64,000 nucleotides of DNA from CBDCNP01 sp965222425 (GTDB taxonomy: Bacteria; Acidobacteriota; Vicinamibacteria; Marinacidobacterales; DATDRI01). The stretch lies in contig CBDCTW010000022.1 of NCBI GenBank assembly GCA_965222425.1, positions 62,001 to 126,000 of the forward strand, given 5' to 3'. The notes beneath the pieces are model-generated. The model had not been told where the DNA came from. It saw only the letters and a list, made by a program, of their open reading frames with translations, and did no database searches. Both the position numbers and the translations under genes were made by a program. This document shows, piece after piece, positions 36,869-45,265 of this stretch. Positions within the stretch are counted from its first letter, which is position 1, and the number at the start of each line of letters is the position of its first letter.

Positions 36869-38336
36869 GGGGATGTCCCGGCCGCTGTTGAATTTGGTCG
36901 GGTAGCGGCGGCACCTGTGAATACTCTTAGGCAGCAAACTCATCGCTGTCAAGAGATTTCTGTTTGCTTCTAAGCGCGTGAACGAGAGCGCCCATATGGC
37001 GATAGCCTTTGATACGCCGGAACTTTTTCTGCGCGGTGACGACGCCAAGAGCGGTCCATCGGCGAACCATGGAAGGACTCTTCCAACGCTTGACGTTTCT
37101 CGATACTCTGCGAATGGTTCCGTTGAGATTCTCAATGGCGTTCGTCGTGGCAAGAGACTGGCGAAGTAAGGCGGGCGGCGCGAGCTTCACGACCGTGAGT
37201 GTTTCTTCCATCCCTTCACGAAGGCTTCCGGCAGCTTCGTCGTAGCCGTTTCGCTCGAGCCACGACACCAATGCCTGAAGTCGCTTGCGCGCCTTGTCGG
37301 CACTCTTGCACTTGTAGGCTTCCTTCATCGTCTGGAGCACGTAGGCGTGACGAGACTTGGGAAGGTACGAGCGAAGATTTCGGAGTTTATGGATCTGGCA
37401 CCTTTGGATGACCGCGAGGTCCCCCAAAACGTCGACGAGTGCCTTGCGGATGCCTTTGCCTCCGTCCACTACGCAGAGAATCGACTCATCGACGCGCAAG
37501 CCTCGCTCGAGAAGGTCCTGCAACATCGCGGTGCACACCCGAGAGTTCTCCGTCGAGCCCAGCCATATACCCAGGGGCACCTTCGTTCCATCTATTGTGA
37601 TACCTAGAGTTACGACGACGGTCTGTCCGGCCACCTCAAGGCCATCCAGCATCAGTGCCGCAAGCTCGAACTCCTCTAGCCGCCGAGACAGGTATTCCTC
37701 GAGCTTCTTAGTCGTCTGGCTCACGAGGTGACGGCTGGCGGCACTCTTACTCGTGCCACGAGACTTCAACTTGGCCGCGGGTTTGTCCAGACTCGATTCG
37801 TAATTTCGGGTCGATACGCCCACCAAGATCTGATTCAACACTCGCTCTGGAAGCGGGTCTTCTTCGCGGAAGGCTTCGAAGTGTGGAAGCGACGCCTCCG
37901 CGCCCGACTTCGAGCGAACTCGAGGTCGCGACACTTGGATGCGACGACCACCGAAGCTCAGCTCTCCGTTCGTGCTCCCCCAGTGGTTATGAGTTCGCTC
38001 CTTCTCGTGCTTGCCCTTGAGCCCCGCGATCTCCTCGGCGTCCTCTCTGAGCAGTAGGTGCAGAGCTGTCAGTCCTTGCTCGTACACCCATTCCGTCAGA
38101 TCCGCCTTCGTGGCCGCGATCCCAGCTATCATCGGTAGCAGTATCTGACCGACTTGGCCAACTACCTTGCCCGTAGGCGAGTGCGTTTGCTTTCTTACTG
38201 GCTTCTTTGATTTCCTAGGCATTGGTGGCTCCTTGTCCCCCTCTGGAGACGGTTTATTGGCAGACCTATTCTTAGGCCGGCCAAGGAGCCGCAGCTACCC
38301 CAAATTCAACATCCGGCGGGACATCCCCTAACTAGC
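36861..38336 (-). mobile_element. 1460-bp IS256-type insertion sequence, copy B, in pilB
   Basis: The element is 36869-38328, the same length as copy A, with ends GGGGATGTCCCG. It is flanked by TAACCAGC (36861-36868) and TAACTAGC (38329-38336), an 8-bp duplication with one later change. Joining the flanks gives MPIKLGELLVKENLISPQQL, a standard PilB N-terminus. Orientation is opposite to copy A, so pilC, pilT and most of pilB lie between inverted copies. Confidence 0.93.
36927..38222 (-). CDS. IS256-type (Mutator) transposase, copy B
   Basis: The intact 431-aa version of the copy A protein, continuing past RWTALGVVTAQKKFRRIKGY to DSDEFAA. Contains LMLDGLEVAGQ, ILCVVDGGKGIRKAL and TNAIENLNGTIRR with the DDE acids. 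One residue differs in the core (VDES here, VDEP in copy A). The ATG follows AAGGAG. This copy could supply transposase to both. Confidence 0.95.
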   Translation of the reverse strand: MPRKSKKPVRKQTHSPTGKVVGQVGQILLPMIAGIAATKADLTEWVYEQGLTALHLLLREDAEEIAGLKGKHEKERTHNHWGSTNGELSFGGRRIQVSRPRVRSKSGAEASLPHFEAFREEDPLPERVLNQILVGVSTRNYESSLDKPAAKLKSRGTSKSAASRHLVSQTTKKLEEYLSRRLEEFELAALMLDGLEVAGQTVVVTLGITIDGTKVPLGIWLGSTENSRVCTAMLQDLLERGLRVDESILCVVDGGKGIRKALVDVLGDLAVIQRCQIHKLRNLRSYLPKSRHAYVLQTMKEAYKCKSADKARKRLQALVSWLERNGYDEAAGSLREGMEETLTVVKLAPPALLRQSLATTNAIENLNGTIRRVSRNVKRWKSPSMVRRWTALGVVTAQKKFRRIKGYRHMGALVHALRSKQKSLDSDEFAA

Positions 38337-38359
38337 AACTCGCCGAGCTTAATTGGCAT
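38329..38359 (-). pseudogene. pilB: PilB start fragment
   Basis: Ten codons and one base: ATG at 38359, then PIKLGELLV, up to the IS. It continues in frame at 36860 to give a PilB of about 571 aa. GGGG lies just upstream of the ATG as a possible ribosome site. Confidence 0.8.
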
Positions 38360-38430
38360 CCACTACCCCGAACCCAATCTAGCTGAACGCCTTAAGTTTC
38401 GCTGTTCACTATGGATTACCGTGATAAAAT

Positions 38431-38459
38431 GCTTTAACCTTCGGGTCGAGAATTGTCAA
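38431..38459 (-). promoter_or_regulatory. Putative sigma-70 promoter of pilB
   Basis: On the minus strand TTGACA (38459-38454), a 17-base spacer and TAAAGC (38436-38431). The -35 is perfect and the -10 is weak. It lies about 70 bp before the pilB ATG. Confidence 0.45.
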
Positions 38460-38571
38460 GGGATGACCCTTTGTTGGGAACCCGGGAGGCCAGTGCTGGA
38501 GGGGCTTCCCGCGTGTCAGGGGTCCAGACCCGGTCCAGACTAGTGTCGGGAGGGGGCGTTGCCTACCCCTC

Positions 38572-39618
38572 TCAGCGGCTGAGACTAACCCCTAGCCAGA
38601 GGGCCCCTTGCTGCCTTTGTGTGCTCGCGATGACACCGAGATCGACGACCACCATGGCGATCCGAACGCCTACACCTACAGAAACTCCTGGCCGTGCCAA
38701 AGTGCCGCCCACGATCTCGGTTCGCAAACCACCACGCGCTGCCAAGCGCCGACTTCCCCAAGCCTTTTCGACCCCGACCGAAAGCTCGCGCCAGCGCGCA
38801 ATTCTTTCTGCCCCGGAAAGAGAGTCCCGAGAAGTCAGATCGGCGTCGACCGCCACGAGAAAGCCGGACTCCATCATGAACGCCACGCCGGCGCGCGCAT
38901 GTCTGGGTAGAGCGATCTGGTTATTGCTTTCGGTGTGAAACGTGGGCTCGGTGAGGTTACGAGCCATGAGGCCGAGCCGGAGCCATCCGTTCGGTTGGTA
39001 GAGAAGACCGAGATCTAACCCAAACTCGTTTTCGGTACGACCCTCGCCCGCGGTAGCTCGATCTACTAGACCGCTTACGTTTCGCTTCGCGGGTGGAACG
39101 AAGCTCGCAGGTTCGCCCCGCTCGAAAGCTGTACCTTGGATGAATCTCGCATTGACACCCACCGTCAACTCATCCAAAGGAAGCGATTGCACCAGCGTGA
39201 CCGCAACATCCAGTGCCTCGAGTCCTCGAGAATGAAGTATGTCATCCTCTAGGAAGGACGAGGTTTCCGTCAAACCAGTTACTGCAACACCCAACATGGG
39301 GAGGCTAGTCGAAAAACCTATCCCATCGCCGACATCGAGAACGGAGTGGTCGCCTGGGAGCTCTGCACGCACCCGGTTGACCAGCTCGTTGCGGTCTTGA
39401 AAGGAATTGCCGGCATAGAACCCGGCCCGAATGAGCCTTCCGTACACCAGCCCGGCGGGATTCCAATGAAAAGCCGTTGAATCGTCGGACACCGCCGTAA
39501 AGGCACCGGCGAGACCGGTTGCGCGTGCTCCCACCAACGGCGATGCGGTATCGGCGCTCGCCGTGCGCGCCACGACAAAGAGGCAAACCAATGAAATCAT
39601 TACCTGGGCGAGCAACAT
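38572..39618 (-). CDS. Outer-membrane beta-barrel protein (PorV/UPF0164-like)
   Basis: Signal peptide (MISLVCLFVVARTASADTAS) then a barrel with an N-terminal GARATGLAGAFTAVSDDSTAFHWNPAG-type segment seen in PorV, PorQ and FadL-like proteins, and alternating strands to a terminal ALWLGVSLSR. 348 aa. Many strand-like repeats such as LRLGLMARNL and SVGVEKAWG support an outer-membrane barrel. The exact role is unknown. Upstream of pilB on the same strand but with about 210 bp and a promoter between. Confidence 0.7.
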   Translation of the reverse strand: MLLAQVMISLVCLFVVARTASADTASPLVGARATGLAGAFTAVSDDSTAFHWNPAGLVYGRLIRAGFYAGNSFQDRNELVNRVRAELPGDHSVLDVGDGIGFSTSLPMLGVAVTGLTETSSFLEDDILHSRGLEALDVAVTLVQSLPLDELTVGVNARFIQGTAFERGEPASFVPPAKRNVSGLVDRATAGEGRTENEFGLDLGLLYQPNGWLRLGLMARNLTEPTFHTESNNQIALPRHARAGVAFMMESGFLVAVDADLTSRDSLSGAERIARWRELSVGVEKAWGSRRLAARGGLRTEIVGGTLARPGVSVGVGVRIAMVVVDLGVIASTQRQQGALWLGVSLSR

Positions 39619-39742
39619 CCGACCACTATAACTCCCGATGGGAAACCGTTGCCAACGGTGTCGATGTCTCTTAGATCGTGACGGGCGCCAAAAGACTCGG
39701 TTGCTGCTATCAACTTAGCCAGGCGCCAATACGGAATCGTGG

Positions 39743-39772
39743 TTGACACCGAAAATCCGACTGCGATATGAT
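39743..39772 (+). promoter_or_regulatory. Sigma-70 promoter of the kdsB operon
   Basis: TTGACA (39743-39748), 18-base spacer and TATGAT (39767-39772), close to consensus, 41 bp before the kdsB ATG. Confidence 0.7.
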
Positions 39773-39813
39773 TGCGAGTGCGCTCCAAAGTCACCGCAGC
39801 ATTTTCTGGTTGA

Positions 39814-40620
39814 ATGCGGACAATAGCGGTCATACCTGCCCGCTTCCACTCTCAGCGTCTCCTCGGAAAACCTCTCGCCGATCTCGGCGGCCGCCCTTTG
39901 GTAGAGCATGTGTACCGACGTTCAGCCGAAGCGCAACTGGTCGATCGAGTGCTGGTCGCTACGGACGACTCGAGGATCCAAGACGCGGTGACTGCCTTCG
40001 GCGGAGAATGCGTTCTTACCTCCCCCGAGCATCTGACCGGGACCGACCGGGTGGCGGAAGCGGTGGCGGACATCGAGGTCGACTTGGTGATCAACGTTCA
40101 AGGTGACGAGCCCTTCGTCGAAGCAGAAGACATCGATCAAGCGGTGGGCGCTTGCCAGTTGCACGAAACTGGCCCGGTGATCGCAACGCTCGCCAGTTCG
40201 ATCACGACCGCAGCAGAGTTCCGTGATCCCAACGCAGTCAAGGTCGTGGTCGACCGACGCGGCTTTGCTCTTTATTTTTCCCGCTCGCCGATTCCGTTCG
40301 TCGCCACCGCACAAATGAGCCGGGACGAACTACCCCGGCGTTTCGACCAAGGTGATGATCTCCCGCTCGGCTCGTGCTTCAAGCACATCGGTCTCTACGT
40401 ATACCCGAAGCAGGTATTGCAAAAGCTCACCCAAACCGAACCGAGCCCATTGGAGCGCCTAGAGAAGCTCGAGCAGCTCCGTGCTTTGGAAAACGGGATT
40501 CCCATCAAGGTCGAGATAACCGAAAGCGCGGGCATCGGTATCGATACTCCCGCCGATCTCGAGCGAGCGAGGAAGTTGTATAGTCAGGCCGGAGACACCG
40601 CCCGCCGGTCTCTCGAATAA
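39814..40620 (+). CDS. kdsB: 3-deoxy-manno-octulosonate cytidylyltransferase
   Basis: Activates KDO as CMP-KDO for lipid A-core synthesis. Family marks are IAVIPARFHSQRLLGKPLAD, ATDDSRIQDAV, TGTDRVAEA, VINVQGDEPFVE and CFKHIGLYVYPK. 268 aa. It heads the plus-strand operon kdsB-pyrG-kdsA-kdsD-kdsC-lapA-lapB; linking CTP synthase to a CMP-sugar enzyme makes metabolic sense. Confidence 0.95.
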   Translation: MRTIAVIPARFHSQRLLGKPLADLGGRPLVEHVYRRSAEAQLVDRVLVATDDSRIQDAVTAFGGECVLTSPEHLTGTDRVAEAVADIEVDLVINVQGDEPFVEAEDIDQAVGACQLHETGPVIATLASSITTAAEFRDPNAVKVVVDRRGFALYFSRSPIPFVATAQMSRDELPRRFDQGDDLPLGSCFKHIGLYVYPKQVLQKLTQTEPSPLERLEKLEQLRALENGIPIKVEITESAGIGIDTPADLERARKLYSQAGDTARRSLE

Positions 40621-40645
40621 CGGGAACGGGTCAAGGAGGAAATGG

Positions 40646-42349
40646 ATGGAGCAGGCCACCACGAACCCAATCAAAAAAACCAAATTTATTTTTGTGACCG
40701 GAGGTGTCGTGTCCTCACTGGGCAAGGGGCTGGCTTCAGCGTCCATCGGCCTCCTGATGGAGTCCCATGGCTATCGAGTGTCTTTTCTCAAGTTCGATCC
40801 CTACATCAATGTAGATCCGGGCACCATGAGTCCGTACCAGCACGGCGAAGTCTTTGTTACCGACGACGGCGCGGAGACCGATCTGGACCTCGGACATTAC
40901 GAGCGATTCACACGCGTCAGGCTCAGCCGGGCTTCCAACGCCACAACGGGACAGATCTATGAAACGGTCATCACCAAGGAGCGGCGGGGCGATTACTTGG
41001 GAGGCACCGTTCAGGTCATTCCGCACATCACGAACGAGATTAAGAGCCGTCTCGAACCCGTAGCGAAAGATGCCGACGTCGTGATCGTCGAGATCGGGGG
41101 TACGGTCGGTGATATCGAAGGCTTGCCTTTCTTGGAAGCCGCACGGCAGTTCCGTCAAGACGTCGGCCGCGCCGGCGCCATCTTCATTCACTTGACGCTC
41201 GTGCCCTTCATCGGTGCCGCGGGCGAACAGAAGACCAAACCCACCCAGCACAGCGTTCGTGAGCTCCGTGCCATCGGTATCCAACCAGACATACTACTCT
41301 GCCGAACGGACCGACCGCTTCCTCGCGATTTGAAATCGAAGATCGCTCTTTTCTGCAACCTCGACGAGGAAGCGGTCAAAACAGCGCGCGACGTGGATAC
41401 GATTTATGACGTTCCGTTGTCGTTCTCCAAGGAAAGCCTCGATTCCATCATTTTGAAGCTGCTGGATCTCCCTCCGGGCAAGCAGGATCTACACCAATGG
41501 AGAGACCTGGTTGACCGCATCCGAAACCCACGCGCAGAAATCGAGATCGGTATCGTGGGGAAGTACGTAAAGTTGGAAGACGCCTACAAGAGTCTTTCCG
41601 AGGCTCTCGCTCATGGAGGCTTCGCCCACAGCCTGAAAGTCAATTTGCGGTGGATCGAAGCGGAGGGTCTTGAAGGCGGCAATGTCGCTCCCCTGAAAGG
41701 AGTCGATGGAATTCTAGTCCCCGGTGGTTTCGGCCAACGGGGCACAGAAGGAATGACCGCGGCGGCTCGCTATGCCCGGACCCAGGGCATTCCGTACTTC
41801 GGCATTTGCTACGGTTTTCAGTGGTCGGTCGTCGAGTACGCGCGCTCGGTCTGTGGATTGACAGAGGCGAACTCCACTGAATGCCAGCCCGATGCCGGCA
41901 AGCGAGTCATCATAAAACTCGAAGAGCTGGAGGGCGTCGAGCAAATGGGCGGCACGATGAGGCTCGGTGGTTACCCCTGCGTATTAGAACCCGACTCGCT
42001 GGCGCATCGCGCCTACGGGGCACTCGATATCGTAGAGCGACACCGCCACCGATTCGAGTTCAATCGAGAATATGAGCAAGTCCTGACCGACGCCGGCCTG
42101 CGCATCACCGGTCGTTCGCCTGACTCTAAATTCGTCGAGATTGTAGAGATACCGTCTCATCCCTGGTTTCTTGCCGTACAGTTCCACCCCGAGTTCAAAT
42201 CTCACCCGCTGGCCCCCCACCCTTTGTTCCGCGAGTTCGTAGGGGCAGCGAGAAGTTACCGGGTCGCACGGGAAGGAGCGGGGGTCGCCGAAGCCGTATC
42301 GACGGAGGCAACGGAGATTCCCCGGCCGCAATCCGCTCCCCGCAAATAG
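40646..42349 (+). CDS. pyrG: CTP synthase
   Basis: Makes CTP from UTP, ATP and glutamine. The synthetase domain starts FVTGGVVSSLGKGLASASIG and contains DPYINVDPGTMSPYQHGEV; the C-terminal glutamine amidotransferase has the nucleophile Cys in YFGICYGFQWS and the His/Glu in FLAVQFHPEFKSHP. 567 aa, full length. AAGGAGG precedes the ATG. The nucleophile elbow GICYGFQ is a minor variant of the usual GICLGMQ. Confidence 0.97.
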   Translation: MEQATTNPIKKTKFIFVTGGVVSSLGKGLASASIGLLMESHGYRVSFLKFDPYINVDPGTMSPYQHGEVFVTDDGAETDLDLGHYERFTRVRLSRASNATTGQIYETVITKERRGDYLGGTVQVIPHITNEIKSRLEPVAKDADVVIVEIGGTVGDIEGLPFLEAARQFRQDVGRAGAIFIHLTLVPFIGAAGEQKTKPTQHSVRELRAIGIQPDILLCRTDRPLPRDLKSKIALFCNLDEEAVKTARDVDTIYDVPLSFSKESLDSIILKLLDLPPGKQDLHQWRDLVDRIRNPRAEIEIGIVGKYVKLEDAYKSLSEALAHGGFAHSLKVNLRWIEAEGLEGGNVAPLKGVDGILVPGGFGQRGTEGMTAAARYARTQGIPYFGICYGFQWSVVEYARSVCGLTEANSTECQPDAGKRVIIKLEELEGVEQMGGTMRLGGYPCVLEPDSLAHRAYGALDIVERHRHRFEFNREYEQVLTDAGLRITGRSPDSKFVEIVEIPSHPWFLAVQFHPEFKSHPLAPHPLFREFVGAARSYRVAREGAGVAEAVSTEATEIPRPQSAPRK

Positions 42350-42416
42350 TTCGACCGGAGCCCGCCCCGGTTCGGGTCGAGTTCAGGCCAATTCAGGTAA
42401 GATAGGTTTGAGATTC

Positions 42417-43262
42417 ATGTCGACAAATCACTCGACTCGCGCCGTTCGTGTAGGTGGCACGACCTTTGGGGCTGGCCATCCCTTCGTCTTGATCGCCGGT
42501 CCGTGTGTGATCGAAAACGACACCCATCCTTTCTTCATGGCGGAGCAATTGAGCTCCATCGCGCGCGAGGTCGCCGTTCCATTCATCTTCAAGGCTTCGT
42601 TCGACAAAGCGAACCGAACCTCGGTGGATGCCTTTCGGGGTCCCGGCCTCGAGGGCGGCCTCGCGTTGCTCGGCGAGATCCGACGGAAGCTCGACCTTCC
42701 CGTGACAACCGACGTTCACGAACCTCAACAAGCCGAGGCGGTGGCGGAGGTTGTGGATCTATTGCAGATCCCAGCATTTCTCTGCCGCCAGACCGATCTC
42801 ATCATGGCCTCCGCCCGAACCGGAAAGCCGATCAACATCAAGAAGGGGCAATTCCTCGCACCCTGGGATATGGCTCACACCGTCGCCAAGGCTCGTGCTG
42901 CCGGGAACGATAACGTTCTTCTGACGGAGCGCGGAACCAGTTTTGGGTACAACAATCTCGTCGTCGATATGCGCGGCTTCTCTGTCATGCGCGAGACCGG
43001 ATGCCCGGTGGTATTCGACGTGACCCATAGCCTGCAGCTACCGGGGGGAGCAGGAAAATCGTCCGGGGGAGAATCTCGCTTCATCACCGAGCTCGCCTCG
43101 GCGGGAGTCGCTGCCGGAGTGGATGGCGTCTTCATGGAAGTGCACGACCGCCCCGAGCAAGCCCGCTCGGACGGCCCCAACAGTTGCCCCCTCGATCAAT
43201 TGGCGTCGGTCCTGAAACGCCTCAAAGCCATCGAACAGGCGACCCGGGAAAGTGCGTCATGA
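42417..43262 (+). CDS. kdsA: KDO-8-phosphate synthase
   Basis: Condenses arabinose-5-phosphate and PEP. Motifs: FVLIAGPCVIEND, FKASFDKANRTS, INIKKGQFLAPWDM, TERGTSFGYNNLVVDMR, CPVVFDVTHSLQLPGG. ATG at 42417 gives 281 aa; a TTG three codons earlier is possible. Its stop overlaps the kdsD ATG (ATGA). Confidence 0.96.
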   Translation: MSTNHSTRAVRVGGTTFGAGHPFVLIAGPCVIENDTHPFFMAEQLSSIAREVAVPFIFKASFDKANRTSVDAFRGPGLEGGLALLGEIRRKLDLPVTTDVHEPQQAEAVAEVVDLLQIPAFLCRQTDLIMASARTGKPINIKKGQFLAPWDMAHTVAKARAAGNDNVLLTERGTSFGYNNLVVDMRGFSVMRETGCPVVFDVTHSLQLPGGAGKSSGGESRFITELASAGVAAGVDGVFMEVHDRPEQARSDGPNSCPLDQLASVLKRLKAIEQATRESAS

Positions 43263-44218
43263 GCCTCGAACTCGCACGAAGGGTGTTGGCCATCGAAGCC
43301 CGCGCGATCGAGAATCTCATCGAGAGACTCGACGAGAATTTCGGCCGTGCGGTGGAGCTAGTGTCCAATTGTCGGGGTCGCGTCGTGGTGACCGGCATGG
43401 GAAAGTCCGGCATCATCTGCCGCAAGATCGCTGCGACCCTGAACAGCACGGGCACACCGTCGGTGTTCCTCCACCCCGCCGAAGCGCTCCACGGGGATTT
43501 GGGAATGATCGTCAAAGACGACGCCGTTATCGCGGTCTCCAACAGTGGAGAGACCGACGAGCTGGTGCTGCTCCTCGAGACGCTCAAGCGCCTCAGCGTG
43601 CCCCTGATCTCGCTCCTTGGCCGCACGCGCTCGACTTTGGGCAACGCCTCTGACGTCGTTCTGGACGTCTCGGTAGATGAGGAGGCGTGTCCCATGGGAC
43701 TGGCGCCCACCGCTAGCACTACCGCCCTTCTCGCTTTGGGCGACGCCTTGGCAATGGCGGTGTTGGAAAAGAAAGGCTTCACCACGGAAGACTTCGCAGT
43801 GCTCCATCCACGAGGCCAGTTGGGGTTTAAGCTCCGACGTGTCGAAAACCTCATGCACACCGGAGACGAGCTTCCGCGGGTGAAGACCGACGCGCCGATG
43901 CGCGACGTGCTCTACGAGATGTCCCGCAAAGGGCTCGGAGTGACGAGTGTCGTCGACGACAAGGGAAAGCTCGTCGGCGTGATCTCGGACGGTGACTTGC
44001 GCCGCCAACTGGAGACAGATGAAGCGCTCCTGAGTAAGAAAGCGGGCGAGTGCATGACGCGCGATCCAGTAACCATTGGTGGACAGGAGCTCGCTACGAG
44101 CGCCCTCGCTCTCATGGAGGAGCGGAAGATCACGTCTCTTCTCGTACCCGATGGTAATGGCGGCATCGCAGGGATCATTCACCTCCATGATCTATGGAGA
44201 CTCGGACAATACTTTTGA
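43259..44218 (+). CDS. kdsD: Arabinose-5-phosphate isomerase
   Basis: Converts ribulose-5-phosphate to arabinose-5-phosphate for KDO. An N-terminal SIS domain (GMGKSGIICRKIAATLNSTG, AVSNSGETDELV) precedes two CBS domains (DVLYEMSRKGLGVTSVVDD; VTIGGQELATSALALM). ATG at 43259 overlaps the kdsA stop; a longer open frame from 43184 lies inside kdsA. 319 aa. Confidence 0.95.
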   Translation: MSLELARRVLAIEARAIENLIERLDENFGRAVELVSNCRGRVVVTGMGKSGIICRKIAATLNSTGTPSVFLHPAEALHGDLGMIVKDDAVIAVSNSGETDELVLLLETLKRLSVPLISLLGRTRSTLGNASDVVLDVSVDEEACPMGLAPTASTTALLALGDALAMAVLEKKGFTTEDFAVLHPRGQLGFKLRRVENLMHTGDELPRVKTDAPMRDVLYEMSRKGLGVTSVVDDKGKLVGVISDGDLRRQLETDEALLSKKAGECMTRDPVTIGGQELATSALALMEERKITSLLVPDGNGGIAGIIHLHDLWRLGQYF

Positions 44219-44235
44219 AACCCATGTCGAGTAAA

Positions 44236-44294
44236 CAGTCATCGGTGAGCAGTCATCAGTATTTGCGGACACTGATTACTGATAACTGATTACT
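44236..44294. repeat. Inverted CAGTCATCAGT repeat between kdsD and kdsC
   Basis: CAGTCATCAGTAT and, about 20 bp on, ACTGATTACTG form an imperfect hairpin; a third relative, CAGTCATCGGT, stands just before and CTGATAACTGATTAC just after. The 13-mer CAGTCATCAGTAT also occurs at 27592-27604 between the MauE-like and rhodanese genes. Confidence 0.5.
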
Positions 44295-44308
44295 TCCTTG
44301 TGTGAACC

Positions 44309-44833
44309 GTGGACAATATCTTCAGAGAAAAGGCGCAGAAGATCCGAATGCTCCTCTTCGACGTGGACGGCGTCCTCACCGACGGCACGTTCGAGCGGCA
44401 CGGGAGCGAAGAGGTGAAGCGCTTCCATTCCCGTGACGGCATCGGACTCGTTCTGGCCCGCAAGGCAGGGCTGAAGATCGGACTCATCTCCGGACGCGAG
44501 TCCAAGGCGGTGGTCCACCGGGCCAAGGAGCTGAAGATGGATTTCGTCCGCCTGGGGACCGATGATAAGTTAGCGGCTCTTCAGCAAGCACTCGGTCAGG
44601 AAGGGCTATCTCAAGAACAGGTCGCGTTCATGGGTGACGACCTTCCCGACCTGCTGGTTTTGAGCCGAGTAGGACTCTCCGCGACGGTTGCGGACGGTCA
44701 TCCCGAGGTCAAGGTGCGCGTCGATCTCGTTACGCGGGCGCGCGGGGGGTTCGGGGCGGTGCGGGAGCTAATCGATCAAATCTTGACCGCCAAGGGCCTA
44801 CTCGAAAATTTAGTCAAAGAATATCTGAGGTAG
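44309..44833 (+). CDS. kdsC: KDO-8-phosphate phosphatase
   Basis: HAD-superfamily phosphatase: MLLFDVDGVLTDGTFERHG holds the nucleophile DxD, followed by LISGRESKAV and the metal-binding MGDDLPDLLVL. 174 aa, normal for KdsC. GTG start at 44309. Completes the KDO branch in this operon; the gap of 90 bp before it carries the inverted repeat noted above. Confidence 0.94.
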   Translation: MDNIFREKAQKIRMLLFDVDGVLTDGTFERHGSEEVKRFHSRDGIGLVLARKAGLKIGLISGRESKAVVHRAKELKMDFVRLGTDDKLAALQQALGQEGLSQEQVAFMGDDLPDLLVLSRVGLSATVADGHPEVKVRVDLVTRARGGFGAVRELIDQILTAKGLLENLVKEYLR

Positions 44834-44835
44834 CC

Positions 44836-45231
44836 GTGCGTACTCTTACCATGTTGTTCTATCTGTTACTTGGCTCTTCCCTAACTATCTTTTTTATCTC
44901 CAACTTCGATCAACGGGTGGTCGTCTACTTCGGTTGGCCGCCGACCCTGGGATTCCAGACGGTCGACATTCCCCTGGCGTTGGCGCTCTTGGGTGCCATG
45001 GTCGCAGGCTTCGTCGTCGCGGCGTTCCTCGCCATCACCGATCAGTTTCGACTTCGCACCCGCTTGAGACAGTTGCGCAAGACGAACGAGAGGCTCGAGT
45101 CCGAGCTGGAGGCGCTCCGGAATCTTCCCTTGACGTCGTTGCCCCCGTCCGAAGGTCAGCCTGAAACCCCCGAAACTCAAGATACAAAGGAAGATACAAC
45201 CCGCGATCCGGAACCCCGCCTGCTCGATTGA
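44836..45231 (+). CDS. lapA: LapA-domain (DUF1049) inner-membrane protein
   Basis: The 131-aa protein has two membrane helices (FYLLLGSSLTIFFISNFDQ; LALALLGAMVAGFVVAAFLA) and a cytoplasmic coiled coil (LRQLRKTNERLESELEAL), the layout of LapA. It starts 2 bp after kdsC and precedes a LapB-like gene. In enterobacteria LapA/LapB adjust LpxC breakdown and thus LPS supply; the pairing with KDO genes supports the same theme here. Confidence 0.8.
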   Translation: MRTLTMLFYLLLGSSLTIFFISNFDQRVVVYFGWPPTLGFQTVDIPLALALLGAMVAGFVVAAFLAITDQFRLRTRLRQLRKTNERLESELEALRNLPLTSLPPSEGQPETPETQDTKEDTTRDPEPRLLD

Positions 45232-45265
45232 ACCTGCTTCCGGCGACCATGCCTAAGTATTATTG

